The notes beneath the pieces are model-generated. The model was not told where the DNA came from, did no database searches, and saw nothing but the letters and a program-made list of their open reading frames with translations. A program made the position numbers and the translations under genes. A stretch of 11,005 bases of DNA from Lachnospiraceae bacterium UBA3785 (GTDB lineage: Bacteria > Bacillota > Clostridia > Lachnospirales > Lachnospiraceae): the NCBI GenBank assembly GCA_002369495.1, contig DFFD01000076.1:1-11005 (forward strand). The letters run 5' to 3'. How positions within the stretch are numbered: the first letter of the stretch is position 1; every line of letters begins with the position of its first letter. Below are positions 1 to 5,984 of this stretch, piece after piece.

Positions 1-72
1 CTCCAGCTTCTCGCGCCAGGAAAGGTTCCCGGGGATCGCTTTTTCGTAAACGCCGAGATAATATTTTTTCAT
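1..72 (-). CDS. ulaE: L-ribulose-5-phosphate 3-epimerase (UlaE-like), N-terminal fragment
   Basis: Only the first 24 codons are present; the gene runs off the left edge. The fragment carries the motif LGVYEKAIP followed by LSWREKLE, which matches the start of UlaE/SgaU enzymes (E. coli UlaE begins around LGIYEKALP). UlaE is a TIM-barrel epimerase that converts L-xylulose-5-phosphate to L-ribulose-5-phosphate in anaerobic ascorbate breakdown. Two in-frame ATGs exist, at 78 and 72. I chose 72 because the AAGGAG at 84-79 is then six bases away, whereas it directly abuts the ATG at 78. The stop codon of the upstream propeller gene (85-83) overlaps this ribosome site, so the two genes are almost certainly co-transcribed and translationally coupled. 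The identification rests on a short stretch, but the neighbouring ulaG and ulaCAB support it strongly. Confidence 0.82.
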   Translation of the reverse strand, partial: MKKYYLGVYEKAIPGNLSWREKLE

Positions 73-82
73 TTTCATCTCC

Positions 83-1144
83 TTATTCGAGAATATAGAG
101 CGCCGCCTCGTCGATCTCGCGGTTCGTGCCGATGACGACGTCCTGTCCCTTCGAATTCACAAAATGCATTGCGTTCGCGCAGCCCGTGTTCTGATCGATG
201 AACTCGGTCTTATAGTCGCCTGCTTCCGCGTCCCAGGTGATGATGATCGTGTTCTTCGTGCCCTTGCGCCAGCCGACGATCCACGAAGGCTTGCCGAGGA
301 TCGTGTCCGCCCACGTCGCGTGCAGCATCTCGGTCTCCTTCTCCGGAGCGCCGTATTTCCACTGCGGGACATAGTTGCCGTGCTCGTCCTGGTGATAGAT
401 GGTCAGCGAGTTGCCGTGGAACGGGGAAATGACACCCAGCTCCGGCTTGCCGTCCCCGTCGAAATCGCAGAGGACCGAATCGCTGGTCGGGATGTCGAGG
501 ATCTTCGTGACTTCCCAGTCGCCGCCCTTCACAGCGGGCGGATCAAAGAGGAAGGAGCCCTCCTCGCAGCCGACAAGGGCCGCGTCGTGGCCGCCGTGCT
601 TCGTCAGCGAGTAGCCGTGGTTCTTCAGCATGCCTTCCATGATCGGGGTGAGCGCAAGGGTGTTGTCATCATTATAGGAAGAAAGATCCTTCGGGAGCTC
701 CGCGCTGAAGCAGGCGCCCGGGAAGCGCCAGTCATTTTTGTACTCATGGCCGGTCTTCAGGCAGCAGACGATGAGGTAGTTTGCGCCGCCGCGGTTCAGG
801 ATACCGAAGCGATGGACGAACGGCGCATTGCAGAGCGTCCTGACTTCCCAGTCATCCTTGCCCCTGCGGGTCACGATCACGATCTTCGCCTCGAGGGAGT
901 CGTTCGGCGAGTAGAATTTGTGGGTCGCGAGGAACTGCCCGTCAACGCCCGGGACCTGCACCATGGTCATGACGCCGCCCGGCTCGGTCCATACGGTCTC
1001 AAGCATCTCGCCGTCCTCCGAGAAGAGATAGCAGGGATCCTTCTTCTCCGCCGCGACGAGGAAGCAGGGCTTGCCTTCCACGGTGATCGGCGCGATGGAA
1101 TAGCACTTGTTCAGGTTGGAGATCACTTTCTTTGTTACTTTCAT
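83..1144 (-). CDS. cytoplasmic FG-GAP/VCBS-like beta-propeller protein of unknown function
   Basis: This 353-residue protein has no signal peptide or membrane segment. It contains a clear FG-GAP/VCBS-type calcium-loop motif, DFDGDGKPELGV, at residues 227-238. Degenerate blade-like units recur, ending in strands such as FLATHKFY (71-78), HRFGIL (111-116), ISPFHGNSLTIY (239-250), SWIVGWRKG (287-295) and DVVIGTNRE (335-343). Histidines recur near equivalent blade positions (H75, H111, H175, H183, H186, H243, H275, H327), which suggests a metal- or sugar-binding central cavity. The architecture recalls propeller enzymes such as aldos-2-ulose dehydratase, but I cannot assign a reaction. The ATG at 1144 is chosen because AAAGGAGG lies six bases upstream; an in-frame extension to 1267 has no ribosome site and is AT-rich. 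The gene is followed by ulaE in the same operon and is divergent from ulaG, so a role in ascorbate or pentulose metabolism is inferred. Confidence 0.75.
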   Translation of the reverse strand: MKVTKKVISNLNKCYSIAPITVEGKPCFLVAAEKKDPCYLFSEDGEMLETVWTEPGGVMTMVQVPGVDGQFLATHKFYSPNDSLEAKIVIVTRRGKDDWEVRTLCNAPFVHRFGILNRGGANYLIVCCLKTGHEYKNDWRFPGACFSAELPKDLSSYNDDNTLALTPIMEGMLKNHGYSLTKHGGHDAALVGCEEGSFLFDPPAVKGGDWEVTKILDIPTSDSVLCDFDGDGKPELGVISPFHGNSLTIYHQDEHGNYVPQWKYGAPEKETEMLHATWADTILGKPSWIVGWRKGTKNTIIITWDAEAGDYKTEFIDQNTGCANAMHFVNSKGQDVVIGTNREIDEAALYILE

Positions 1145-1150
1145 ACAAAT
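1131..1150. promoter_or_regulatory. possible third operator-like repeat over the propeller gene start
   Basis: TTTGT at 1131-1135 and ACAAA at 1145-1149 form an inverted repeat with a nine-base spacer, covering the start codon of the minus-strand propeller gene. The right half, ATACAAAT (1143-1150), is identical to the right half of the repeat near 1284. It could be an auxiliary regulator site, but it overlaps coding sequence and may be chance. Confidence 0.25.
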
Positions 1151-1185
1151 CCTCCTTTGGTTTTTTGTGCAACATGACACTTTTG

Positions 1186-1268
1186 CGATCGTTATAGCAA
1201 TCTTTTGTTCATAAACCATCTTTAAACGATCGTATGCATTTAAATCTCCGGGTGGCGATCGATGCATT
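1186..1268. repeat. CGATCG / ATGCATT direct repeats in the long leader
   Basis: The palindrome CGATCG occurs at 1186-1191, 1227-1232 and 1256-1261. The last two copies are each followed by ATGCATT (1234-1240 and 1262-1268), so they form a longer direct repeat, CGATCG(t)ATGCATT, 28-29 bases apart. They lie in the presumed untranslated leader of the minus-strand propeller gene, where no convincing gene is seen. The function is unknown; they could be binding sites or leader RNA structure. Confidence 0.4.
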
Positions 1269-1293
1269 CTTGTATTTCTTTATATACAAATGC
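1264..1293. promoter_or_regulatory. operator-like inverted repeat O1
   Basis: TTGTAT (1270-1275) and ATACAA (1284-1289) form a perfect six-base inverted repeat with an eight-base spacer. The flanks GCATT (1264-1268) and ATGC (1290-1293) extend the symmetry with a small bulge. On the minus strand it shares ATTTGTATATAA with the repeat at 1334-1353, 62 bases away (about six helical turns). It covers the -10 element of a candidate minus-strand promoter. The bound regulator is unknown; the DeoR-family protein at 5120 is the local candidate, though TTGTAT/ATACAA halves are also known for GntR-family operators. Confidence 0.5.
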
Positions 1294-1308
1294 TCCTAAT
1301 TATGGCAA
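1279..1308 (-). promoter_or_regulatory. candidate proximal promoter for the propeller gene and ulaE
   Basis: On the minus strand, TTGCCA (1308-1303) is followed by TATATA (1286-1281) with a 16-base spacer, or by TATAAA (1284-1279) with an 18-base spacer. Neither spacing is ideal. This would give a leader of roughly 130 bases before the start at 1144. It is weaker than the distal promoter at 1369-1341, and its -10 region lies inside operator-like repeat O1. Confidence 0.4.
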
Positions 1309-1333
1309 AAAATTTTCTTCGGCACACCCTCTC

Positions 1334-1353
1334 ATTTGTCATTATATACAAAT
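1334..1353. promoter_or_regulatory. operator-like inverted repeat O2
   Basis: ATTTGT (1334-1339) and ACAAAT (1348-1353) form a perfect six-base inverted repeat with an eight-base spacer. Its centre falls on the -10 hexamer (1341-1346) of the distal minus-strand promoter, the classic position for a repressor that blocks polymerase. It shares the 12-mer ATTTGTATATAA (minus strand) with O1. Confidence 0.55.
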
Positions 1354-1369
1354 ACACGGGCGGTTTCAA
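1341..1369 (-). promoter_or_regulatory. distal promoter for the propeller gene and ulaE
   Basis: Read on the minus strand, TTGAAA (1369-1364) is followed after exactly 17 bases by a perfect TATAAT (1346-1341). This is a near-consensus housekeeping promoter with an expected start near 1334. It implies a leader of about 190 bases before the propeller gene, which contains operator-like repeat O1 and the CGATCG repeats. Confidence 0.65.
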
Positions 1370-1425
1370 GAGTCTGCTAAAGTTTTTTCATTTTTCACAA
1401 AATCATAAAACAATCTTATTCCTTA

Positions 1426-1454
1426 TTGAAAAGCATTCATAAAGAGAGTATAGT
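1426..1454 (+). promoter_or_regulatory. promoter of the ulaG-ulaC-ulaA-ulaB operon
   Basis: TTGAAA (1426-1431) and TATAGT (1449-1454) are separated by exactly 17 bases, giving a predicted start near 1461 and a leader of about 67 bases before ulaG. The -35 element overlaps a small inverted repeat, TGAA-N5-TTCA (1427-1439), that might be part of an operator. The -35 hexamer is identical to that of the divergent distal promoter. Confidence 0.7.
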
Positions 1455-1464
1455 AGTGATAGCT

Positions 1465-1489
1465 TTCGGGGGAAGACCCGTCTCCCGAA
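1465..1489 (+). promoter_or_regulatory. 5' leader hairpin of the ulaG transcript
   Basis: TTCGGGGGA (1465-1473) pairs with TCTCCCGAA (1481-1489) through nine base pairs, one of them a G-U wobble, around a seven-base loop. The hairpin begins only a few bases after the predicted transcription start, so it would sit near the 5' end of the mRNA. No T-run follows, so it is not a terminator; protecting the 5' end from decay is a reasonable inference. Confidence 0.5.
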
Positions 1490-1527
1490 CATCCGCAACC
1501 AATATCATAACAAGGAGGTATTATATT

Positions 1528-2634
1528 ATGAGCAAGATCTCTGAAATGACCAGAGAAAGCTGGATTATGAGCACCTTCCCGGAATGGGGCACCTGGCTTG
1601 TCGAGGATATCGAGAACGCCGTCGTCCCGGAAGGCAACATTTCCATGTGGTGGCTCGGCTGCACCGGTATCTGGTTTAAGACTCCGGACAACACCAACAT
1701 CACCATCGATCTCTGGTGCGGCAACGGCAAGCGCACGCACGGCAACGGCAAGATGGCTGTCGGACACCAGATGGCCAACATGTGCGGTGCACGCGCGATG
1801 CAGCCGAATCTCCGCAACGTCCCGTTCGTCATCGATCCGTTCGCGTTCAAGCACGTCGATGCCGTTCTCGCGACGCATTATCATCAGGATCACATGTCCG
1901 CCGAGTGGGCTGCCCACGTTCTCCACAGCGGCATGACCACGACCGACGGCGACGGAAATGAAATCCCGGTCCCGTTCATCGGCCCGCAGAAGTCCGTCGA
2001 CACCTGGGTCAAGTGGGGCGTTCCGGAAGAGCGCTGCACCGTCGTGAAGCCGGGCGACGTCATCAAGATCAAGAATGACCTCGAGATCGTCTGCCTCGAC
2101 AGCTTCGACCGCACCTGCATCGTCACCACCGACTCCACAGGTCCGGACCGCGAAGAGCTGACCGGCAAGTGCCCGACCGACATGGATGAGAAGGCAGTCA
2201 ACTACCTGATCAAGACTCCGGGCGGCAACATTTACCATTCGGGCGATTCTCATTTCTCGATCTACTTCGCAAAGCACGGCAAGGATTATCCGATCGACGT
2301 CGCGTTCGGCAGCTTCGGCGAGAACCCGATCGGCATGCAGGACAAGATGACCTCCATCGACATCCTCCGCATGGCTGAGAACCTGCAGTGCAAGGTCGTC
2401 ATCCCGATCCACTGGGACGTCTGGACCAACTTCCAGGCCGACCAGGAGGAGATCAAACTCCTCTACGATTTCAAGAAGGACCGCAACGAGTACAAGTTCC
2501 ATCCGTTCTTCTGGCAGGTCGGCGGCAAGTACACCTATCCGCAGGATAAGGACAAGATCTACTACCACCACAGAAGAGGATTCGAGGACTGCTTCGAGGC
2601 GCCTCAGAACATCCCGTATCGTTCCTGCCTGTAA
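1528..2634 (+). CDS. ulaG: L-ascorbate-6-phosphate lactonase UlaG
   Basis: UlaG is a cytoplasmic metallo-beta-lactamase-fold enzyme that hydrolyses L-ascorbate-6-phosphate to 3-keto-L-gulonate-6-phosphate. The 368-residue protein is close to E. coli UlaG along its length: the N-terminal [17 protein letters not shown] (8-24), [10 protein letters not shown] (41-50) and a metal motif HYHQDH at 117-122, which fits the HxHxDH pattern. Later metal-site segments are YHSGDSHF (236-243) and PIHWD (293-297). The central pair of the metal motif differs from the HDHNDH of E. coli, but all ligand positions are kept. The ATG at 1528 has AAGGAGG nine bases upstream. It is the first gene of an operon with the three ascorbate PTS components, placing the lactonase beside the transporter that makes its substrate. 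It is somewhat longer than the E. coli enzyme (about 354 residues). Confidence 0.95.
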   Translation: MSKISEMTRESWIMSTFPEWGTWLVEDIENAVVPEGNISMWWLGCTGIWFKTPDNTNITIDLWCGNGKRTHGNGKMAVGHQMANMCGARAMQPNLRNVPFVIDPFAFKHVDAVLATHYHQDHMSAEWAAHVLHSGMTTTDGDGNEIPVPFIGPQKSVDTWVKWGVPEERCTVVKPGDVIKIKNDLEIVCLDSFDRTCIVTTDSTGPDREELTGKCPTDMDEKAVNYLIKTPGGNIYHSGDSHFSIYFAKHGKDYPIDVAFGSFGENPIGMQDKMTSIDILRMAENLQCKVVIPIHWDVWTNFQADQEEIKLLYDFKKDRNEYKFHPFFWQVGGKYTYPQDKDKIYYHHRRGFEDCFEAPQNIPYRSCL

Positions 2635-2652
2635 TATTTAGGAGGATTGAAA

Positions 2653-3135
2653 ATGGCCACTGTTTTACAGAAAATCGTCGAGAATAACCGCTTCTGCATC
2701 GTTGACGAGGAGATGGACTGGAAAGAGGCCATCCGCCGCGGCTGCATTCCGCTCGTCGAGGACGAGTGCGTGGAGCCCGACTATTACAAGCAGATCATCG
2801 AGTGCGTGGAGAAATACGGCCCCTACATCGTCTTCGACGACTATGTAGCGATGCCGCACACGCAGGAGAACGCGGCAGGCGTCAAGAAGACATCCGTCGG
2901 CCTCATGATCAGCAAGAAGATCGTTGATTTCGGCGAGGATGAATTCGGCGACAAGAAGGAAGCCAAGCTCTTCTTCACCCTGGCCGCCTGCAACCCGAGC
3001 GAGCACATCGACAATATCGTGCAGCTCACCTCCATCTTCACGAACACGCCGCTCCTTGAGGCCCTCCAGAAAGCCGAGTCCGGCGAGGACATCCTGAAGG
3101 CCGAGGCGGATTTCCCGTGCGAGGAAGAGGAGTAA
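2653..3135 (+). CDS. ulaC: ascorbate PTS EIIA component (UlaC-like)
   Basis: This 160-residue soluble protein belongs to the mannitol/fructose-type PTS EIIA family. It passes phosphate from HPr to the EIIB component of the ascorbate transporter. The active-site segment is VAMPHTQ, with the phosphoacceptor histidine at residue 69, matching the PH motif of UlaC and SgaA proteins. The C-terminus is very acidic and ends in a run of glutamates. I place the start at ATG 2653 because AGGAGG (2640-2645) is seven bases upstream; a TTG two codons earlier sits too close to that site. It follows ulaG by 18 bases and precedes ulaA by 40 bases, so the order is ulaG-ulaC-ulaA-ulaB rather than the separate ulaG and ulaABC units of E. 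coli. Confidence 0.92.
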   Translation: MATVLQKIVENNRFCIVDEEMDWKEAIRRGCIPLVEDECVEPDYYKQIIECVEKYGPYIVFDDYVAMPHTQENAAGVKKTSVGLMISKKIVDFGEDEFGDKKEAKLFFTLAACNPSEHIDNIVQLTSIFTNTPLLEALQKAESGEDILKAEADFPCEEEE

Positions 3136-3175
3136 GCACCTGTTTTCAAATAATTAAAATATGAGGGGATAACAA

Positions 3176-4663
3176 ATGAATATTTTATTTTCTATCTGGA
3201 GTTTCTTCGCCACCTACATCCTGCAGAAGGCTCCGTACATGGTCGGTTTCCTGACGCTGCTCGGCTACTGTCTCATGGGCAAGAAGTGGTATGACACTCT
3301 GGCCGGCACCCTGAAGGCCATCATCGGCATGCTGATCCTGAACGCAGGTTCCGGCGGACTGACCTCCAACTTCCGTCCGATCCTGGTCGGCCTCAAGGAG
3401 AGATTCGGCCTGACCGCCGCGGTCATCGACCCGTACTACGGCCAGAACGCCGTCCAGGCCGGTGTTGAAGAGACCTTCGGCAAAGGCTTCTCGATGGCCA
3501 TGCAGCTTCTGCTCATCGCGTTCATCGTCAACATCCTTCTGGTCCGCTTCAACAAGATCACCAAGTGCCGCACGCTGTTCACCACCGGCCACGTCCAGGT
3601 ACAGCAGGCTGCTACCGCTTACTGGCTGATCATGTTCGCCCTTCCGGGCCTCCTGAACAACAACGCGGCTCTCCTGGTCGTCATGGCGGTCATCCTCGGC
3701 GCTTACTGGGCTGTCGGTTCCAACCTCACCGTTAAGCCGATGCAGGAGCTCTCCGAGGGCGCAGGCTTCGCGATCGCTCACCAGCAGATGTTCGGTATCC
3801 GCCTCGGCTACTGGGCAGCCGGCAAGTTCTTCGGCGAGAAGAACGGCAAGAAGGTCAAGAAGGTCGGCGAGATGGAAATGCCCGGCTTCTTCTCCATCTT
3901 CAACGAGAACATGGTCTGCACAGCCATCCTCATGACTGCCTTCTTCGGCGTGATCATGGCCATCATCGGCAAGGACTTCTTCGTCGCGAGCGGCTCCACC
4001 AAGGAAACCGAGAACTTCGTGTTCTACTGCTTCAACACCTCCCTCAACTTCGCCGTCTACCTTGCGATCCTGCAGCTCGGCGTCCGTACCTTCGTTACGG
4101 AGCTGACCGCTTCCTTCCAGGGTATCGCTGACAAGCTTCTGCCGGCTTCCATCCCGGGCGTCGACTGCGCTGTCTGCTTCGGTTTCGGCGATTCCAACGC
4201 TGTTACCTTCGGCTTCCTCGCCGGCCTTGTCGGCCAGATCGTTGCCATCCTCATCCTGATCGTCATCGGTTCCCCGACGCTGATCATCTGCGGATTCGTT
4301 CCGGTCTTCTTCGACAACGCTACGATCGGCCTTGTCGCCAATGAAAAGGGCGGCATCAAGGCCTGCCTGGTCATCCCGTTCATTTCCGGTCTCATCCAGG
4401 TCTTCGGCGCAGCCCTCATCTCCGGATGGGTCGGCCTTGCCAACTACGGCGGCTACCTCGGCATGTTCGACTGGGATACGGTATGGCCGATCATGACCGT
4501 CATCATGAAGTATCTCGGCTATGTCGGCGTCGCGATCGTCGTTATCGGACTCCTTGCGATCCCGCAGATCGAGTACCGCATGGATCCGGAAGGCTACTTC
4601 CTGATCACGGAAGACTACGATGCCTATGTTGAGCATATGGAAAAGAAGAACGCCGGAAAGTAA
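3176..4663 (+). CDS. ulaA: ascorbate PTS permease EIIC (UlaA)
   Basis: UlaA is the inner-membrane EIIC subunit that carries L-ascorbate across the membrane for phosphorylation by EIIB. The protein has 495 residues and about ten hydrophobic segments, as expected for the family (E. coli UlaA has about 465). Conserved stretches include LNAGSGGLTSNF (55-66), TGHVQVQQA (137-145), GFAIAHQQMFG (197-207), GVRTFVTEL (302-310), PGVDCAV (327-333) and CGFVPVFFDNATIG (372-385). The GH and HQQ motifs align with the region known to coordinate ascorbate in E. coli UlaA. The extra length is mainly a hydrophilic C-terminal tail after residue 465, rich in acidic and aromatic residues and probably cytoplasmic. 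The start at 3176 has a purine-rich GAGGGGA site. A strong hairpin follows the stop codon before ulaB. Confidence 0.95.
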   Translation: MNILFSIWSFFATYILQKAPYMVGFLTLLGYCLMGKKWYDTLAGTLKAIIGMLILNAGSGGLTSNFRPILVGLKERFGLTAAVIDPYYGQNAVQAGVEETFGKGFSMAMQLLLIAFIVNILLVRFNKITKCRTLFTTGHVQVQQAATAYWLIMFALPGLLNNNAALLVVMAVILGAYWAVGSNLTVKPMQELSEGAGFAIAHQQMFGIRLGYWAAGKFFGEKNGKKVKKVGEMEMPGFFSIFNENMVCTAILMTAFFGVIMAIIGKDFFVASGSTKETENFVFYCFNTSLNFAVYLAILQLGVRTFVTELTASFQGIADKLLPASIPGVDCAVCFGFGDSNAVTFGFLAGLVGQIVAILILIVIGSPTLIICGFVPVFFDNATIGLVANEKGGIKACLVIPFISGLIQVFGAALISGWVGLANYGGYLGMFDWDTVWPIMTVIMKYLGYVGVAIVVIGLLAIPQIEYRMDPEGYFLITEDYDAYVEHMEKKNAGK

Positions 4664-4678
4664 AGCAAAATGAAAACC

Positions 4679-4707
4679 GGGCGGAGCCGCATCATCCGGT
4701 TCCGCCC
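4679..4707 (+). promoter_or_regulatory. intercistronic hairpin between ulaA and ulaB
   Basis: GGGCGGAGCCG (4679-4689) pairs with CGGTTCCGCCC (4697-4707) through eleven base pairs, one a G-U wobble, around a seven-base loop. It is followed by an A-rich stretch and the ulaB ribosome site, not by a T-run, so it is not a typical terminator. It lies in the longest gap inside the operon and could protect the 3' end of the ulaGCA message or set ulaB expression apart. Confidence 0.6.
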
Positions 4708-4733
4708 CATGCAAAAAGAAAAGGAGAATTATC

Positions 4734-5042
4734 ATGTCCAAACTTGACAACAAGAAAATGCTCGCCTGCTGCGCCAACGGTGCCGGCTCCTCCCTCATGA
4801 TGGAAAAGGCTGTCGACAAGGTCCTCAAGAAATACAACGTCAAGGTCGCCGAGCTGCGCCACTGCCCGGTCTCCGAAGGCAAGTCCGCCGCCCGCAACTA
4901 CGACGTCGTCCTCTGCGCCCGCACCTTCGCGAAGAACTTCGAGGATGCCCAGAAGGCCGGCACGGTCATCATCCCGCTGAAGAACGTCATGTCCGCCAAA
5001 GAGATCGAGGACGCTCTCATCGCCGAAGGCCTGCTCGACTGA
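4734..5042 (+). CDS. ulaB: ascorbate PTS EIIB component (UlaB)
   Basis: This 102-residue cytoplasmic protein belongs to the lactate/cellobiose-fold EIIB family. It accepts phosphate from EIIA on a cysteine and transfers it to ascorbate at UlaA. The phosphocysteine loop is LACCANGAGSS (10-20), in which Cys13 aligns with the catalytic cysteine of the CGNGQGSS loop in E. coli UlaB; the adjacent Cys12 is extra. Later segments VVLCARTFAKNFE and VIIPLKNVMS fit the alternating beta-alpha fold. AAGGAG (4721-4726) lies seven bases before the ATG. It is the last gene of the operon and is followed within twenty bases by a strong terminator. Encoding EIIA, EIIB and EIIC as separate proteins is typical of the ascorbate PTS. 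Confidence 0.93.
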   Translation: MSKLDNKKMLACCANGAGSSLMMEKAVDKVLKKYNVKVAELRHCPVSEGKSAARNYDVVLCARTFAKNFEDAQKAGTVIIPLKNVMSAKEIEDALIAEGLLD

Positions 5043-5059
5043 CCGCTGATCCGCACTTA

Positions 5060-5099
5060 AAAGACCGGGACCGCACATTTGCCGGCCCGGTCTTTCTTT
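5060..5099 (+). terminator. rho-independent terminator after ulaB
   Basis: AAAGACCGGG (5060-5069) pairs with CCCGGTCTTT (5086-5095). Three further pairs (5071-5073 with 5083-5085) extend the stem past a single bulged A. The tail is CTTT after the right arm's own T-run. It closes the ula PTS operon but fills most of the 77-base gap before the regulator gene. Confidence 0.8.
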
Positions 5100-5119
5100 A
5101 AAGACAGGAGTTTCCGACC

Positions 5120-5902
5120 ATGAAGAATTCAAAAGAAGCCGTCATGAAGCGGCAGACAGATATCCTGAATGCCGTGCAGCAGTCCGGCGAGATCACCGTC
5201 GAAAAACTGGCGGACATGTTCCAGATCTCCGTCATCACGGTGCGGCGCGACCTCCAGCTTCTTGAACAGCAGAACCTCCTGAAAAGGGTCCACGGCGGTG
5301 CCGTCTCGCGCGAGAAAGCCGACACGATGAAGACGCCGGACGAGATCGACGTTGATCTCTGCCGCCGTGCGATCTCCCGCTACGCAGCGCGTTTTCTCGC
5401 CGACGGCTCCCGCATCTTCATCAACGGCAGCCTGACGGCGCTCGACATGCTGGATTACGTCGAGAACAAGAAGGTCCGCGTCTTCACGAACAACGGCCGC
5501 GCGATCGACCGCAAGTTCCCCCCGGGCGTCAGCGTCACGATCTCCGGCGGCGAGCTCCGCTACCACGTCTTCGTCGGCGAGTACGTCATGAAGAACATTC
5601 TCGACCTCCGGGCGGACTGCACCTTCATCGGCTGCGCCTCCGTCTACGGAAACGGCGAGTTCTGCTACGACATCCCGACGGAGATCGGCATCAACGAGGC
5701 CATGATCAGCCGCACCCGCGGCGAGCTCTACGTCCTCGCCGACCACACCAAGCTGAAGCGCAACAGCGACTCGGCGGTCGTCTACGGAGGCTGCGTCTAC
5801 GAGGACGACGTCACGCTCATCACCGACAGCAAAGCGGACCCCGCGATCGTGGATTCCCTGCGGCGCAACGGCATCAAGGTCATCCTGGTGTCCGGCGAAT
5901 AA
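5120..5902 (+). CDS. DeoR-family transcriptional regulator
   Basis: This 260-residue protein has the DeoR/GlpR layout. A winged helix-turn-helix covers residues 10-63, with ITVEKLADMFQISVITVRRDLQLLE (25-49) and the wing RVHGGAV (56-62). A sugar-phosphate-sensing domain follows, shown by INGSLTALDML (101-111), VFTNNGRAI (121-129), ISGGELR (141-147), CTFIGCASV (167-175) and LADHTKL (206-212). These are the usual positions for binding a phosphorylated sugar effector. Its place between the ascorbate PTS operon and the pentose operon makes it the natural candidate for controlling one or both, like UlaR in E. coli, but the sequence does not prove the ligand. The ATG at 5120 is chosen because CAGGAG lies nine bases upstream; another ATG at 5144 has no comparable site. 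No separate promoter is visible, so it may depend on read-through of the upstream terminator. Confidence 0.9.
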   Translation: MKNSKEAVMKRQTDILNAVQQSGEITVEKLADMFQISVITVRRDLQLLEQQNLLKRVHGGAVSREKADTMKTPDEIDVDLCRRAISRYAARFLADGSRIFINGSLTALDMLDYVENKKVRVFTNNGRAIDRKFPPGVSVTISGGELRYHVFVGEYVMKNILDLRADCTFIGCASVYGNGEFCYDIPTEIGINEAMISRTRGELYVLADHTKLKRNSDSAVVYGGCVYEDDVTLITDSKADPAIVDSLRRNGIKVILVSGE

Positions 5903-5915
5903 CCTGTTTTCACAC

Positions 5916-5968
5916 CTGCCCGGCACCCCCGCATGCGGGAGGCCGGACAGCTGCACAATTTTCATTTT
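5916..5968 (+). terminator. probable terminator after the regulator gene
   Basis: An interrupted stem is formed by CTG/CAG (5916-5918, 5948-5950), CCGGC/GCCGG (5920-5924, 5942-5946) and an inner GC-rich pairing around GCATGC near 5931-5936. A loosely T-rich stretch (ACAATTTTCATTTT) begins about four bases after the stem. The distance and the interruptions make it weaker than the terminators at 5060 and 10051. It may instead be a processing or stability hairpin. Confidence 0.45.
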
Positions 5969-5984
5969 CGGAGGATCAGATAAC

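Noticed and set aside
164..1177. A 337-codon plus-strand frame opposite the propeller gene.
   Set aside because: Low-complexity Arg/Val/Leu/Asp composition and no ribosome site; the minus-strand gene has coherent strands and motifs.
1145..1267. An in-frame N-terminal extension of the propeller protein starting at 1267.
   Set aside because: The added segment is AT-rich, lacks a ribosome site and covers repeat and leader sequence, while AAAGGAGG sits at ideal distance from the ATG at 1144.
1427..1440. A possible CcpA cre site overlapping the ulaG promoter -35.
   Set aside because: TGAAAAGCATTCA is symmetric but lacks the central CG and the length of the cre consensus, so catabolite control cannot be claimed from it.
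1423..2571. A 382-codon open frame antisense to ulaG.
   Set aside because: Same composition artefact; the sense strand encodes a well-conserved lactonase.
2647..2652. TTG start two codons upstream for the EIIA gene.
   Set aside because: It would lie one base from AGGAGG; the ATG at 2653 has normal spacing.
3185..4897. A 570-codon open frame antisense to ulaA and ulaB.
   Set aside because: It mirrors the strong C/G third-position bias of the sense genes, has an implausible Asp/Glu/Ala/Val-rich composition, and the sense frames are clear UlaA and UlaB.
3138..5912. The 11-mer ACCTGTTTTCA just after both the ulaC and regulator stop codons (3138-3148, 5902-5912).
   Set aside because: Several 11-base matches are expected by chance in 11 kb, and no symmetry or further extension supports a function.
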